64,000 nt of DNA from CAWKAV01 sp963847735. GTDB taxonomy: Bacteria > Desulfobacterota > Desulfuromonadia > Desulfuromonadales > BM103. The notes below the pieces were generated by a model. It searched no databases and had not been told where the DNA came from. It saw only the letters and a list, made by a program, of their open reading frames with translations. Below are positions 8,902 to 20,290 of this stretch, piece by piece. Where the stretch lies: the NCBI GenBank assembly GCA_963847735.1, contig CAWKAV010000016.1, positions 496,001-560,000 on the forward strand, read 5' to 3'. Positions within the stretch are counted from its first letter, which is position 1. Each line of letters opens with the position of its first letter. The position numbers and the translations under genes were made by a program.

Positions 8902-9702
8902 TCAGGCCGAGGCCTCCTGGAGTTGCTCTACACGAACCTCCATGTTGACGAGATTTTCTCCCGACCCAAACTGGTGAAAGACCGATACGTCGGCGGCATC
9001 CCGGCCATAGGCAATCGCAACCCGGCTACCACGAATTTCGTTTTGCGTGGCATCGAAGGTATACCAGCGCCCACCCACGTAAGCCTCGAACCAGGCGTGC
9101 AGATCCATGGGCTGCAGGCCGTAAAGATAGCCGACCACCAATCGTGCCGGGATGCTGATGCTGCGGCAGAGCGCTATGGCGAGATGCGCCAGATCCCGAC
9201 AGACACCCTCGCCGCGCAGGTTGACTTCGACCGCGGAAATCGGAAAGTTACTCGATCCCGGAGTATAGCGTATGAAGGTTCGAACCCATTGGTCGATACT
9301 CGCCACCTGGTCGTAGCCTAATTGCGACCCTGCGACGATATCCCGCGCCAGATCGCCGAACCTGTCCGACTCGCAGTACCGACTTGGCAGCAAATAGGTC
9401 AGAACCGGTTCCGGCAGGTTCTGGATTTCAACAAAGCCGGCACCCGGAGCCGTGTCCACCTCCTCCGAGGTCATGACTTCAGCCGAGGTATGAATGGCAA
9501 ACCTGCCGAGAGGTGCAACCAGCCGCTGGCAGAGATTGCCGTAAATGTCGGTATATTCAACGGCGGAAACGTATGGCGAAAGAGTGTACGCTTCGCGCGC
9601 AACCCATTGCTGTGCGCCACTTCGAGGGCGCAACATCAGCACCAGCGGCGTGCAGGCCTCCATGTGGAAATTGAGATTGCATGTGACTTTGATCCATATC
9701 AT
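8902..9702 (-). CDS. Transglutaminase-like cysteine peptidase-fold protein
   Basis: 266 residues. The transglutaminase core is complete: catalytic cysteine in GEGVCRDLAHLA, histidine in MDLHAWFEAYVGG and aspartate in WYTFDATQNE; the N-terminal third is the beta domain common in these loci. An ATG at 9720 overlaps the alpha-E stop (TAATG), but I prefer ATG 9702 because family members begin close to this I-W-I-K-V strand and AGGA lies 9 nt upstream. It is the last gene of the leftward ATP-grasp/alpha-E/transglutaminase block and, unlike four of the others, is unbroken. Known context suggests it cuts or transfers amide bonds on the product of the linked ligase; the actual substrate is not known. 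Confidence 0.82.
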   Translation of the reverse strand: MIWIKVTCNLNFHMEACTPLVLMLRPRSGAQQWVAREAYTLSPYVSAVEYTDIYGNLCQRLVAPLGRFAIHTSAEVMTSEEVDTAPGAGFVEIQNLPEPVLTYLLPSRYCESDRFGDLARDIVAGSQLGYDQVASIDQWVRTFIRYTPGSSNFPISAVEVNLRGEGVCRDLAHLAIALCRSISIPARLVVGYLYGLQPMDLHAWFEAYVGGRWYTFDATQNEIRGSRVAIAYGRDAADVSVFHQFGSGENLVNMEVRVEQLQEASA

Positions 9703-9719
9703 TGGGAGAAATCCTGCCA

Positions 9720-10698
9720 TTATTCCATTGTTCTGATCTCGGGTGTTGTCTCGGCCAGCTTGGGGCTGAAGAATACATCCTGAATTGCCGCGCCAACGGT
9801 GTTGATCCGGGTCTGGGTGTTGTCGAGATACTGATGCAGTCCGTGCTCAAAAATTTCATCCAGAGAGGCATACTGAAACTCGGTCAGCAACCTGCCAAGG
9901 CTTTGTTCTGCCTTGTTGGCAAAAGTTCCCCGCGGACTGCCGGTGATGTTGCACAATGAAATCGTCGCCGTCGTCAGGCAATAATGAACGGCTCGTGGAA
10001 AGTTCGCATCGAGGAGCAGAAAATCAACGATCTTCTTCGGATCAATACGGCCGTGCCGTTTGCGGTACATCTCGAAGGCGCTGGCGGACCTCAGCAGGGC
10101 GCCCCAGAGAATATTGTCGTAAGCGCTGCCGATATAATCAACCGATGGCAGCAGGATGAAGTATTTGACATCGAGGAGACGGGAGGTCTTGTCGGCCCGT
10201 TCCAGCATGCGACCCATTCGACCAAAATGCCACCCTTCACCATGATTCATGGTCGAGTCGGTCACGCCGATAAATGCATGGCTCGCGTTCATGATATCGA
10301 CGAAAAACTGGTGTGGCAGGTCCATCGACTTCTCTTGTGCCGCGTCATTGATCATCAGGTAAAAAGTGTTGATCTGTTCCCACATTTCGGAACTGATGTA
10401 CTCACGGACAGAACGGCCGTTTTCACGGGCGGATCGCACACACGAGAAGATCGAATTGGGGTTGTTGCGATCGAAAGCCAGGAATTCAATGGCATTCTCA
10501 CGAGTGGCCTCTCCGTAAAGTTTATTGAAGAGTTCGTGGTCGCCGGTCGTATTGATCAGGGGTTGCCACTGGTCGCTGCTCCATGTCTGGTATATCAAGG
10601 GCCATGTGGTAGTTGGCGTCAATAAACCGGGCGACATTCTCGGCCCGCTCAATGTAACGATTCATCCAGTAGATAGAGTTTGCTACGCGACTAAGCAT
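9720..10698 (-). pseudogene. Alpha-E domain protein, one frameshift
   Basis: The true start is ATG 10698, preceded by GAGGAGGG, giving MLSRVANSIYWMNRYIERAE, the classical alpha-E N-terminus. Near 10575 the frame moves by one base (consistent with one extra base; the span is 3n+1 nt) and continues as QWQPLINTTGD to a TAA at 9720, about 325 residues in all. The alpha-E family is an all-helical, mostly acidic protein that always accompanies circularly permuted ATP-grasp ligases; it probably assists ligation or binds the acceptor. The start is 2 nt after the ATP-grasp stop, so the genes are tightly coupled. Either the gene is newly broken or the sequence has an indel error. Confidence 0.75.
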
Positions 10699-10700
10699 TA

Positions 10701-12186
10701 TTATCCCTCCTCTTTCAACAAGGCGGATTCAGGGGAAGCCCCGCCGTCAGCATTCAGCACCCAGGTGTCTTTGCTCCCTCCGCCCTGCGAGGAATTGACC
10801 ACCAGAGAGCCTTTTTTCAGGGCCACCCTGGTCAGGCCTCCGGGCAGTACATAAATGCTCTCCTTGCCATACAGGATGTAGGGACGCAGATCGACGTGGC
10901 GGCCCTCGAAATGATCATCCATCAGAACCGGCACCCGCGATAAAGCCAGGGTTGGCTGGGCGATGTAGGTGCGGGGGTTGGCTTTGATCCGCCTGGCAAA
11001 TTCCTCACGCTCAGCCGCCGTCGAGTGGGGACCTACCAACATGCCGTAACCGCCCGATTCGTTGACTGCCTTGACCACCAGTTTCTCGAGATTCTCAAGA
11101 ACATACTTGCCGGTCTTCATCGCGCCAGCAGGCGTAAGTCGGGACGTTGTTGATGATGGGATCCTCGTCGAGATAGTAGCGGATAATGTCGGGGACATAG
11201 GCATAGACCGCCTTGTCGTCGGCGACTCCGGTCCCGGGTGCGTTTGCCAGGGCGACGCGACCCCTGCTGTAGGCTTCCATCAGGCCCGGCACGCCAAGCA
11301 TGGAATCCGGGCGGAAGAGCTTTGGGGTCCATGAAGTCGTCATCGATTCTCCGGTAGATGACATCAACCCGTTCCAGCCCCTTGGTGGTCCGCATCATCA
11401 CTTCACCGCTATGTACGGTCAGATCGCCGCCCTCGACCAGAGGCACTCCCATCTGCTGGGCAAGGAAGCTGTGCTCGAAATAAGCCGAGTTGTATATTCC
11501 CGGTGTCCAGACGGCGACGACCGGGGCACGCACGTCATGGGCAGCCAACCCCTGCAGCATGTCGAGCAGGCGGCTGGGATAGTCGGTGACCGGCTGGACA
11601 CTGCAGGCATCGAATACCATCGGGAAAGTCCGCTTCATGATCATGCGGTTTTCCAGTACGTAGGAAACGCCCGAAGGACAGCGCAGGTTATCCTCAAGCA
11701 CGTAAAATTCGCCGGACCCGTCCCGGACCAGGTCCGTGCCGGTGATGTGGCACCAGATGCCGCCGGGAGGCTTCAAGCCCGATGCAGGGCTTGCGAAAAC
11801 CCTCTGCGGAAAGAACCAGTTCAGCAGGGACAATTTTGTCTTTGAGTGATTTTTTGCTCGTTATAAACATCATCGATAAAACAGTTCAGAGCTTGGATTC
11901 GTTGCTTGAGGCCGCGTTCAAGAACCTGCCACTCCTCTGCCTGGACGATCCTCGGCACAATATCAAAGGGAAAAATCTTTTCCGACTGGGCTTCATTGCC
12001 ATAAACATTAAAGGTGATGCCGAGGTTCAGGAGCGCTCTTTCTGCCGCTTTCTGCCGCCTTTGCAGCTCTGCCTCCGGCAGACCATTAATGCGTTGGATG
12101 AGGAGGTCGGCACCGGGATGCGGATTGCCCCGGGCGTCAAACAGCTCATCATAAAAACCCTCAGTGTCGTAACCATCAAATCTCAT
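10701..12186 (-). pseudogene. Circularly permuted type 2 ATP-grasp protein, about four frameshifts
   Basis: The translation can be followed through four frames: FYDELFDARGNPHP and FPFDIVPRIVQAEEWQ from ATG 12186; GGIWCHITGTDLVRD, EFYVLEDNLRCPSGVSYVLE and YRRIDDDFMDP; then FRPDSMLGVPGL and ANAPGTGVADDKAVYAYVP; then YVLENLEKLVVKAVNESGGY, RHVDLRPYIL and NSSQGGGSKDTW. Shifts lie near 11835, 11775, 11335 and 11120, each fitting one inserted base, and the 3n+1 span agrees. The intact family (about 480-490 residues) is an ATP-dependent carboxylate-amine ligase predicted to make peptide bonds. ATP-contacting segments are all retained between the shifts. Confidence 0.8.
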
Positions 12187-12244
12187 CTGCTACTCCTCCT
12201 CTGGAAGATTTTCTCCCGGAAGATTCCCGGGTCAGAATGAAAGT
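12187..12244. other. Short gap between transglutaminase and ATP-grasp genes
   Basis: On the minus strand the ATP-grasp start at 12186 is preceded by CCAGAGGAGGAGTAG, a strong ribosome site. No terminator is seen, so the block probably continues as one transcript. Confidence 0.5.
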
Positions 12245-13165
12245 TTAAAGAGATCGGTTGCTTTGTGATTGAAATAACATGGTGTTAGCTGCAATCCTCG
12301 CCACGTCCACGGAGACGCTTACTTTGTGTTTGCCGCCACCTAAAGCGATCCCGCGCAAGGGCGATACATCTGAAAAATCGCGACCCCAGGCTACGGTGAT
12401 ATGCTGCTCCACCGGCCTTTGATTATTCGTAGGGTCAAAATCAATCCAGCCGACATCCGGCGCATAGACTGAAAACCAGGCGTGTGAAGCGTCAGCACCG
12501 ACCAGTCGAGGCTGTCCAGGTGGCGGTAAGGTTTCAATGTAGCCGCTTACATAGCGGGCAGCCAGCCCCACGGCCCGCAGGCAGCCGATGCCGATATGCG
12601 CAAAATCCTGGCAGACACCACGGCGGGTTGTCATGACCTCGGTGAGGGGCGTGGCGATGGTTGTGACTCCGGGCTGGTAGGCGAAGTCGTGGTGGATCCT
12701 TTGCATCAGGTCTGATACGGCATCTGCCAGCAGGCGACTGGCCGGAAATGACGGTCTGGCGTAAGCTGCCAGTTGCGGGCAAACCTTAATCAAAGGTGAA
12801 TCGTGCAGGAAAGGCAGGGCTTCAAGGGCTTTGTGATTGCTCGACGAGCTCAGACACTCCTGCACACTTTCCCAGGAACATTGATTGTCTGCCCTGAAAA
12901 GATCGGCAGGAGGAGCAACGGAGACCTCGCTGACCGCTGTCACCAGGAGCTGCTCGTGGGGGCGCTGAATGGAAAAGTGGCTGAGACGGTTGCCAAAAAA
13001 ATCCTTTCGCTCACGAACATCCGTGGGCATGGGCTCGATCTTCAGCGTACTTGAGAGACATTTCTGCTGTGCCGTTTCTCGCGGCAACAAGCAGGCCTCG
13101 TTCCAGCAAACTCCGACCGATTTGCTGTAAGTGTAGCGGGTTGAGTGAGTCACACGGTAATTCAT
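12245..13165 (-). CDS. Transglutaminase family protein
   Basis: 306 residues, intact. The N-terminal beta domain starts MNYRVTHSTRYTYSKSV, a typical opening for transglutaminase-like proteins of these loci. The catalytic triad is cysteine in RGVCQDFAH, histidine in DASHAWFSVYAP and aspartate in WIDFDPTNNQ; the tail ITVAWGRDFSDVSPLRG is also diagnostic. The start at ATG 13165 has AGGAGAG about 8 nt upstream and overlaps the stop of the upstream alpha-E part by 4 nt (ATGA), implying translational coupling. Part of the same six-gene block. Confidence 0.88.
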   Translation of the reverse strand: MNYRVTHSTRYTYSKSVGVCWNEACLLPRETAQQKCLSSTLKIEPMPTDVRERKDFFGNRLSHFSIQRPHEQLLVTAVSEVSVAPPADLFRADNQCSWESVQECLSSSSNHKALEALPFLHDSPLIKVCPQLAAYARPSFPASRLLADAVSDLMQRIHHDFAYQPGVTTIATPLTEVMTTRRGVCQDFAHIGIGCLRAVGLAARYVSGYIETLPPPGQPRLVGADASHAWFSVYAPDVGWIDFDPTNNQRPVEQHITVAWGRDFSDVSPLRGIALGGGKHKVSVSVDVARIAANTMLFQSQSNRSL

Positions 13166-15799
13166 GACGTTTTTCTCTCCTGAACACCAGAACCCAATTG
13201 CTGAGGAACGAGGGCAGGGCTGAAATAGAGCTGCATCAAGGTCTCCGAGAGTTGCTCGAGACGTTTGCCCTGCGAGACTAACAGTCCCTCCAGGAGCGGA
13301 AAATTTCTCGTCGCTGCTCGACAGCAGGGTCAGTTGCTTATGGTTTGTCTCGCCGAGTTCAGTGACGGCGTCGGCGATCAGCTTTTCATCAATGTGGGGC
13401 CGTTGGTTCGGCTGCTCACGTGGCAGCGCCGCGATGTGGTTCTGCAATTGGTGCAGTTGATAGGCGAGCGCCCTGGGGTAGTTCTCATCCATCAATAGCA
13501 ATTCCAGAATGGTCGGGAGTTGCATGAAGGAACGATAACGGCGTCTGAAAACAATGAGGCTGTTGCTGGTGGCCAGTACGGTCTTCCATCATGTGGGCTT
13601 CCATGGATGGATCGTAACAGGGCACCAGGGTCGCTCTTAACAACTCAATCAGGTTCAGGGCCCGTTCCAGCCTCCGGCCGATATTCAGCAGTAGCCAGGC
13701 TGTCTCGCGTGACATGTTCTCATGAGTCAGACCACTGAATGCCGACAGTTGCTGGATCAAGTTGTTGATGCTGTCATGCAGGCGGCCACTGCCTATCTGG
13801 CTGACCGCTAATCTTCGGATTCCAGTTCTTCTGTATATTGTCGACGACCCGCCACGCATCTTCTGGCAACAGATCCCTGACGATATAGGTGGAACGGCCC
13901 AATCCGCGCAGCGAGGCACGCAGGCTCCCTGGTCTGTCGACGTCACTGGCCAGCGACAAAAGCTCTGCGCGCGGGTCCGCGAGTTTCTCCGCCGAGCCTC
14001 GCATCGGCAAAGCCAGGGTAGGTCGACGTGACATGGGTCAGTGCGCGCAACAAGCGGGTCCAGGCTGCGTTGATCATCCGGGTCACGAAGATTGACCAGG
14101 ATTGAACGCAGCAAGCGGGAGGTTGCTTCGGTACGCTCGGCATAACGACCGGCCCAGAAGAGATTCTCGGCGGCACGGCTTGGCAGTGCACCGAGCAAAG
14201 GCTTGATGAGCTGGTCAGCTGGGGCCTGCCGCCAGAAGTTGACCTGCTTGTCCGGCTCCCGGGTCAGAACCCAGGTGTCTTTACTGTACCCTCTATCCTT
14301 GTTCGGAATGAGCAAACCACTTGTCTTGGCGTTAATTCTGGTCAGTCCGCCCGGCATGACGACGTAGCCCTGGTTCTTGCGCCGTCAGGAAGGTACTCAA
14401 AGTGCTGCGGCGCGGCTCGATCCTGTCCGTCACAAAAGCGGGTACGGTTGATAAGGACGCCAGTTCCTGGCCAACATACAGGTGCGGGTTGGCAAGAATT
14501 CTCTCCCGCCATATATCGAGCTGCGCCTGGCTTAATTGCTTCGGTAATGCTTCGGGCAGGCCTGGCATGGGGTAGATTGGTTTTATGATCAGCTTGTCAA
14601 TGTTCTGCAGTACGAATTCGCGCTCGCGAGGCTGTCCGCACCACCAGGTTGCAACGGAAGGGAGCAGGAGTTCTTCACCGAGCAGATCACGGCAAAGTCC
14701 CGGTAAAAACGCCATTAGAGCAGGGTTTTCCAGGACACTGCTGCCGATGGAGTTGGCCGTTGCCACGTTGCCGAGCCGCACCGCCTCCAGGAGACCTGGA
14801 ACGCCAAACAAAGAATCTCCACGCAGCTCGAGAGGATCACAAAGATCATCCGCCACCCGCCGCAGAATGACATCAACCTGGCGCAGTCCGCCGACGGATT
14901 TGAGCCAGACGCAACCGTCACGAACGATCAGGTCGCCACCTTGGACCAGGGGATAGCTGAGGTAGGAGGCCAGATAGGCGTGTTCAAAAAAAGCGGCATG
15001 TTCAGGACCGGGCGTGAGGATCACGATGCGTGGTTCACTTTGATTGTGGCGAGCCAGCGAAGCCAGGCTGTTGCGCAGATGCGCGAAAGTACATCGCCAG
15101 GCGGTGTACCTGGAAATCCTGAAACAGCCGGGGAAAACTGCGCGTCATAACGATGCGGTTTTCCAACGCGTATCCGGACCCGAATGGCGGTTGCGTATGG
15201 TCGCCAAGAACCCAGAAACGACCATCCTTGCCTCTTGTAAGGTTTGCTGAATAAATGTTCAGATGCCGCGCACCGGCAGGCAGAAGACCAACGCAGGGCC
15301 AGAGGAAGCCTTTGTGAGCAAAAATCAACTCAGGTGGCAACAAGCCTTTTTCAAGCAGCTTCCGTGGCCCGTAGATATCCGTCAAGGATCAGATTGAGCA
15401 ATTTTGCCCTCTGAATCAAGCCGGGCTCAAGCTGTGCCCATTCTTCACTCGCCGATGATCAGGGGAACAGGATCAAACTGCCAGGTGCGCTGTGCATCTA
15501 GCAGGGTCGAAAACATTATGGGTTGCCTCATTGTCACGCAGGAGTCGTTGTGCTTCCTTGCGACGCTTCTCCAGCTTTTTGCTGCCGATCTTCTCGAGCG
15601 TTTGCATGAGCTTCTGCTACGTGCTGGCGGGCTCTCTCCCTCGGCAACGCCTTAGTCCACTGTGCTGGCCCAGTTCGGTCGCATAAGACTGGGAGCCCGT
15701 GTTTTTTCTCAAATCAGTTTCTGTTTTCACGTCTGTTGTCTCACTCTGTCCAATATCGATCATCTGTCTTGAACAGATCATGTTATCTGCGCCGTTCAC
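13162..15799 (-). pseudogene. ATP-grasp - alpha-E fusion protein, heavily frameshifted
   Basis: A second, diverged circularly permuted ATP-grasp followed in the same gene by an alpha-E domain; intact relatives are about 830-880 residues. Recognisable pieces in order: RRKEAQRLLRDNEATHNVF (about 15550), DAQRTWQFDPVPLIIGE, EEWAQLEPGLIQRAK, IYGPRKLLEKGLLPPEL, GSGYALENRIVMTRSFP, VDVILRRVADDLCDP, GVPGLLEAVRLGNVATANS, MPGGLTRI, GYSKDTWVL, then alpha-E: SRAAENLFWAGRYAERTEAT, STYIVRDLLPEDAWRVVDNI, TAWLLLNIGRRLERALNLIE, MQLPTILELLLMDENYPRAL, and the end LMQLYFSPALVPQQLGSG. At least seven frame changes are needed. The N-terminus between 15600 and 15799 is not secure; ATG 15799 is the furthest plausible start. 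Confidence 0.7.
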
Positions 15800-18700
15800 A
15801 ACGCAAATCGAGGGTGTAGGGGAATTCTTCGTTCGGCTCTTCCAATGGCGGAGCCATCTGGCCGGGCGGTGTTCCCTGCGGGAAGAATTTGCCGAGGCTG
15901 GTCAAATTCCGCTGGTGGCTGAATCGGTCCAGGAGTGTGTTCTGTGACCGTGAACAGTGAGCCGCGGCGCGATTCTGCGGTAATGGCATTGACCGGGAAA
16001 TCATCATAGTTACGTCCACCAGGATGGGCAACATGATAGGCACAGCCGCCGATGGAGCGGCCCGTCCAGCTGTCAATGACATCAAAAACCAGCGGCGAAT
16101 GCGGTTTGATGGTCGGGTGCAGGGCCGAAGGCGGCTGCCAGGCCCGATAGCGAACACCGACCACGAATTCGTCCTTGCGGCCGGTGCTGCGCAATGGCAG
16201 ACGACGGCCATTGCAGGCAATCACATGGCGACCTTCGGTCAGGCCGGTGACGTGCAACTGCAACCGTTCCACCGAGGAGTCGACAAACCGGGCTGTGCCC
16301 TGGCTGGTGACTTCTTCGCCCAGGACATGCCAGGGTTCGATCGCAAAGCGCAATTCCAGCTCAATATCGTCAATCTGCACCGTTCCGTAGCGGGGAAAGC
16401 GAAACTCAAAGAACGGGTCGAACCATTCGAGCTGGAACGGATATCCGGCTTTTTGCAGGTCGGCAATAACCTCTTTCATATCCTGCCGTACATAGTAGGG
16501 CAGCAAAAAACGGTCATGCAGTTCGGTTCCCCAGCGGACCAGGTCATGCTTGTAGGGCTGCTTCCAGAACCAGGCGAGCAGGGTGCGCAACAGCAGGTTC
16601 TGCACCAGGCTCATGCGGGCATGGGGGGGCATTTCAAAAGCCCGCAGTTCAAGCAGGCCGAGGCGGCCCGTGGCGCTGTCTGGTGAATAGAGTTTGTCGA
16701 TACAGAATTCGGCGCGATGAGTATTGCCGGTGACATCGATCAACAGGTTGCGCAATAAGCGATCGACCAGCCAGGGCGCGGCAACTTCACCGTCGGGCAT
16801 CTGTTGAAAGGCGATCTCCAGTTCGTAAAGAGAGTCATCACGCGCTTCATCGATCCGCGGAGCCTGGCTGGTCGGGCCGATAAACATTCCGGAAAAAAGG
16901 TAGGAGAGCCCGGGGTGGTGTTGCCAATAGGTAATCAGGCTGCGCAGCAAGTCGGGCCGCCGCAACATCGGGCTGTCGGCAGGGGTGGGGCCGCCCAGGG
17001 TAATGTGGTTGCCACCACCGGTGCCGGTATGACGGCCGTCGAGCATGAACTTTTCCGTGCCGAGACGGCACTGTCGGGCTTCTTCATAGAGCCTGGTGGT
17101 GTTGTCAACCAGCTCCTGCCAGCTCCCGGCAGGATGGATGTTGACTTCAATGACACCGGGGTCGGGTGTGACCGCCAAACGTTCAATCCGGTAGTCGCGC
17201 GGCGGCTCATAGCCTTCAATGACCACCGGCATTTTAAGCTCTGCTGCGGTCGTTTCAATCGTTGCAATCAGGTGGAGGTACTGCTCCAGGGTACTCAACG
17301 GCGGCATGAACAGGTGCAGACGACCATCACGTGCTTCAACGCAGAGCGCGGTATGCGACACTTCTACCTCGGGGGCAGTCTTCTGCTCATCTTCTGTCAG
17401 GATCTTCCGTGGCAGGAGTCGAGTCTCCGGTCTTGCTCATGATAGTCTTCAAGGGGCGGAAGCTCCGCAAACTGGTCCTGCTCAAAAAACGGCTCGCGCT
17501 TGTCCGGAGCAACCCAGGGGAGCGAGTCGAGAGGGAGGCGCATGCCCATGGCAGAATCGCCGGGGATCAGAAACATCTGTTCGCGTCTGAAGTCCCAGGG
17601 GCTGCTTTTCCAGGTGCTCTTTTTCTCATCCCATTTTAACGGCAAGGCGTAGCCGACGGGAGTTCCCAAGCCTTTTTCCAGGGCCTGTGCCAGGGCGCGG
17701 CGATCGGCAGGATCTTTAAGGTCGGCTTTGAGCGGATCCAGGTTGTCCGGAATGGTGCCTTCTTTCCAGAGCCAGTAGAAAACATCTTCATAGCCAGCGA
17801 CCAGGTAATCTTTTCTGATGCCCAGCATGTTGCGTCAGTCGCTCAGAAAAATGCAGGGCATCGGCATCGGTGAACTGATAATCACGATGGATGTCGGCCA
17901 GCAACTCCGGGTTGCGCCAGATCGGGGTACCGTCTTTGCGCCAGAAGCATCCGTAGGCCCAGCGTGGCAGGGGCTCTCCCGGGTACCATTTGCCCTGGCC
18001 GAAGTGCAGCAGGCCGCCCTTGGCGAAGGCATCACGCAAGCGCAGGAGTCAGGTTGTAGGCCAGTTCGCGTTTGTGCGGCCCGTCAGCGTTGGTGTTCCA
18101 CTCGTCGCTTTCCATGTCGTCGATCGAAACAAAGGTCGGTTCTCCGCCCATGGTCAGGCGGACATCGCCGGCAACCAGTTCTTCGTCAACCTTCTGACCA
18201 AGGGCATTGACCAGCAGCCATTGCTCATCGCTGTAGGGTTTGGTGACGCGCGGATCTTCATGAATGCGCTGCACCGTATTGCTGTGTTCAAACGTGACTT
18301 CGCAGGCTTCGGTCGCCCCGGTCACCGGAGCTGCGCTGAGCGGATGCGGGGTGCAGGCAAGAGGAATGTGTCCTTCGCCGGCGAGCAGCCCGGAGGTCGG
18401 ATCCAGGCCGATCCAGCCAGCGCCCGGGATATAGACCTCTGTCCAGGCATGCAGATCGGTAAAATCCGCTTCGGGACCGGAGGGCCCGTCCAGTGATTTT
18501 TCATCGGCAGACAGTTGGATCAGGTAGCCGCTGACAAAGCGAGCCGCCAGGCCCATCTGCCTGAAAACCTGCACCAGCAGCCAGGCCGAGTCACGGCAGG
18601 AGCCGAGAGCCCGCTGCAGGGTCGTTTCGCAACTCTGTACACCAGGTTCCATGCGGACGGAATAATTAACGACCTTCTGGACCTGCTGGTTGACCTCAAC

Positions 18701-19135
18701 CAGGAAATCGACGGTTTTCTTTTCGCTGACGTCGATGGTGTCCAGCAACTCCTGCAAGCGCGGCCCAGGCGCAATTTTTGCGAAATAGGGAGTCAGCTCG
18801 GATCGTTCCAGGGAGGTGTAAGAGAACGGATAGGTTTCGGCATAGTCTTCGATGAAAAAATCGAAGGGGTTGTATGCCGTCATGTCGGCAATGACTTCGA
18901 CTTCGATGCTCAATTCGCTGGTTTTTTCCGGAAAAACCAGGCGCGCCATATAGTTGCCGAAAGCGTCTTGCTGCCAGTTCAGAAAATGTTTCTCCGGCGT
19001 GATTTTCAAGGAATAGGCATGAATCGGGGTGCGGCTGTGTGGTGCCGGTCGAAGCCGTATTACGTGAGGGAAAAGAGAAATCGGCCGGTCAAATTTGTAA
19101 CGGGTCTTGTGATTGCAGGCAATACGGATTGGCAT
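15783..19135 (-). pseudogene. Large transglutaminase / DUF2126 protein, four frameshifts
   Basis: From ATG 19135 (AGGATACTTT upstream; MPIRIACNHKTRYKFDRP) runs a transglutaminase domain with SCRDSAWLLVQVFRQMG, TDLHAWTEVYIPGAGW and LDPTSGLLAGEGHIPLA, then VRLTMGGEPTFVSIDD, the start of the DUF2126 part, which continues through KGGLLHFGQGKWYPGEPLPR, LPLDSLPW, GTGGGNHITLGG and SYLFSGMFIGPTSQAPR to PYTLDLR near the end at 15783. Shifts occur near 18035, 17825, 17420 (apparent deletion) and 15930; others are apparent insertions. The net span is 3n+2, as these predict. Intact family members are about 1,100 residues. DUF2126 has a glutamine-synthetase/amidoligase-like fold in published analyses, so the protein may combine ligase and transglutaminase functions. 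Confidence 0.8.
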
Positions 19136-19461
19136 AAAGTATCCTGGTTCATTTCCCATCCGGAGTTCCGGATGACCATTCTATGAATGATGGGGGCGGT
19201 TCCGGGCCGAAGCTTCTATCGTTGAGCGATGGCGTGTATTGTACCACATGTGCCGTCGCAGATAATGGTTTTTCTCTGTTTCCAGGCTGTATCAGTGCTT
19301 GGCCAGGGCGGCTGCTACTGGCTCAGGCTTTTCCTCGGGAGCGGGCAGCGATAGACTTTTAATCGTTGTTTGCAGTATCTTGTCAATCGGTAACCGAAAT
19401 AGTACTGAATCAGACGATCGGGTCGCCCGGCCCGGGTCTGAATATTTATGCCGAGGTTGAT
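19136..19461. other. Divergent promoter region
   Basis: 326 nt between the leftward transglutaminase block and the rightward AAA ATPase operon. No gene is seen. A possible sigma-70-type promoter for the AAA operon is TTGTCA (19380-19385), 17-nt spacer, TACTGA (19403-19408); the -10 is poor, so this is tentative. Confidence 0.35.
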
Positions 19462-20286
19462 ATGAACATCTCACAGATGAAGCTGGTGCTGGCCGAAATC
19501 CTCACCAAAACCGATCTGACTCCCTGCGTGGTCGGCCACCGCGGGGTCGGCAAGAGTGCCGGGGTCGTCCAGGTCTGCCGTGAAATCGGTCGCGGTTACG
19601 TCGCGCTGCGGCTTGGCCAGATGGAAGTCGGCGACCTGGTCGGCATTCCCTATCGCGAAGGCAAGGTCATGCACTGGTCCCAACCCTCCTGGTGGCCGGC
19701 CGACGACGCGCCTGCAACCATTGTCCATTGCGATGAGCTGAACCGTGCCCAGCAGGAAGACACGCTGCAGGCGATCTTCCAGTTTGTGGAACCGCCTGTC
19801 GAGAAAACCCAGCGGCGTCTGCACACGCATGTGCTGCACCCGAAGCACAAAGTGGTGGTTTCCATTAACCCGCCGGACGGCAGCTACCAGGTGGCAACCC
19901 TCGATCGGGCGCTGCTCGACCGCATGGTGATGATTTACGTCGAGACCGATTACCACTGCTGGGCTCGCTATGCCAAACAGCAACAGTTCGATGACGGGGT
20001 CCAGCAGTTTCTCGCCGCCTACCCGAACCTGCTGGCCAGGCCGGGAGCGCCACTGGATATGCAGATGGAACCGACCGAACGGGCCTGGGAAATGGTTAGC
20101 ACGCTGCGCGGGACCTGCCGTTTTCCGGCAGACCTTGAGATGGAGATTTACGCGGGGATTGTTGGCCAGGAGGCTGCGGTCAGTTTCCTGCGCTGGTCGC
20201 GTGAGCAGAACGAGCGACCGGTTACGGCCCAACAGGTTTTTGACAGCTGGCCGAACGTCGCTGACAAGGTCGCAACAGCAGCGTGA
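19462..20286 (+). CDS. MoxR-family AAA ATPase
   Basis: 274 residues from ATG 19462 (GAGG upstream); longer starts reach into the promoter region without a ribosome site. Walker A is VVGHRGVGKSA, Walker B IVHCDELNRA, followed by sensor/arginine-finger elements VVSINPPDG and LDRALLDRMVMI. MoxR/CbbQ-type ATPases act as chaperones that insert cofactors or remodel a partner containing a VWA domain. That partner is probably the DUF2201/VWA protein 260 nt downstream in the same operon. The target complex is not evident from the neighbourhood. Confidence 0.85.
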   Translation: MNISQMKLVLAEILTKTDLTPCVVGHRGVGKSAGVVQVCREIGRGYVALRLGQMEVGDLVGIPYREGKVMHWSQPSWWPADDAPATIVHCDELNRAQQEDTLQAIFQFVEPPVEKTQRRLHTHVLHPKHKVVVSINPPDGSYQVATLDRALLDRMVMIYVETDYHCWARYAKQQQFDDGVQQFLAAYPNLLARPGAPLDMQMEPTERAWEMVSTLRGTCRFPADLEMEIYAGIVGQEAAVSFLRWSREQNERPVTAQQVFDSWPNVADKVATAA

Positions 20287-20290
20287 CGAC

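Noticed and set aside
13162..15799. Programmed frameshifting in the ATP-grasp fusion gene
   Set aside because: Too many shifts without slippery-site plus pseudoknot pattern; indels or decay are simpler.
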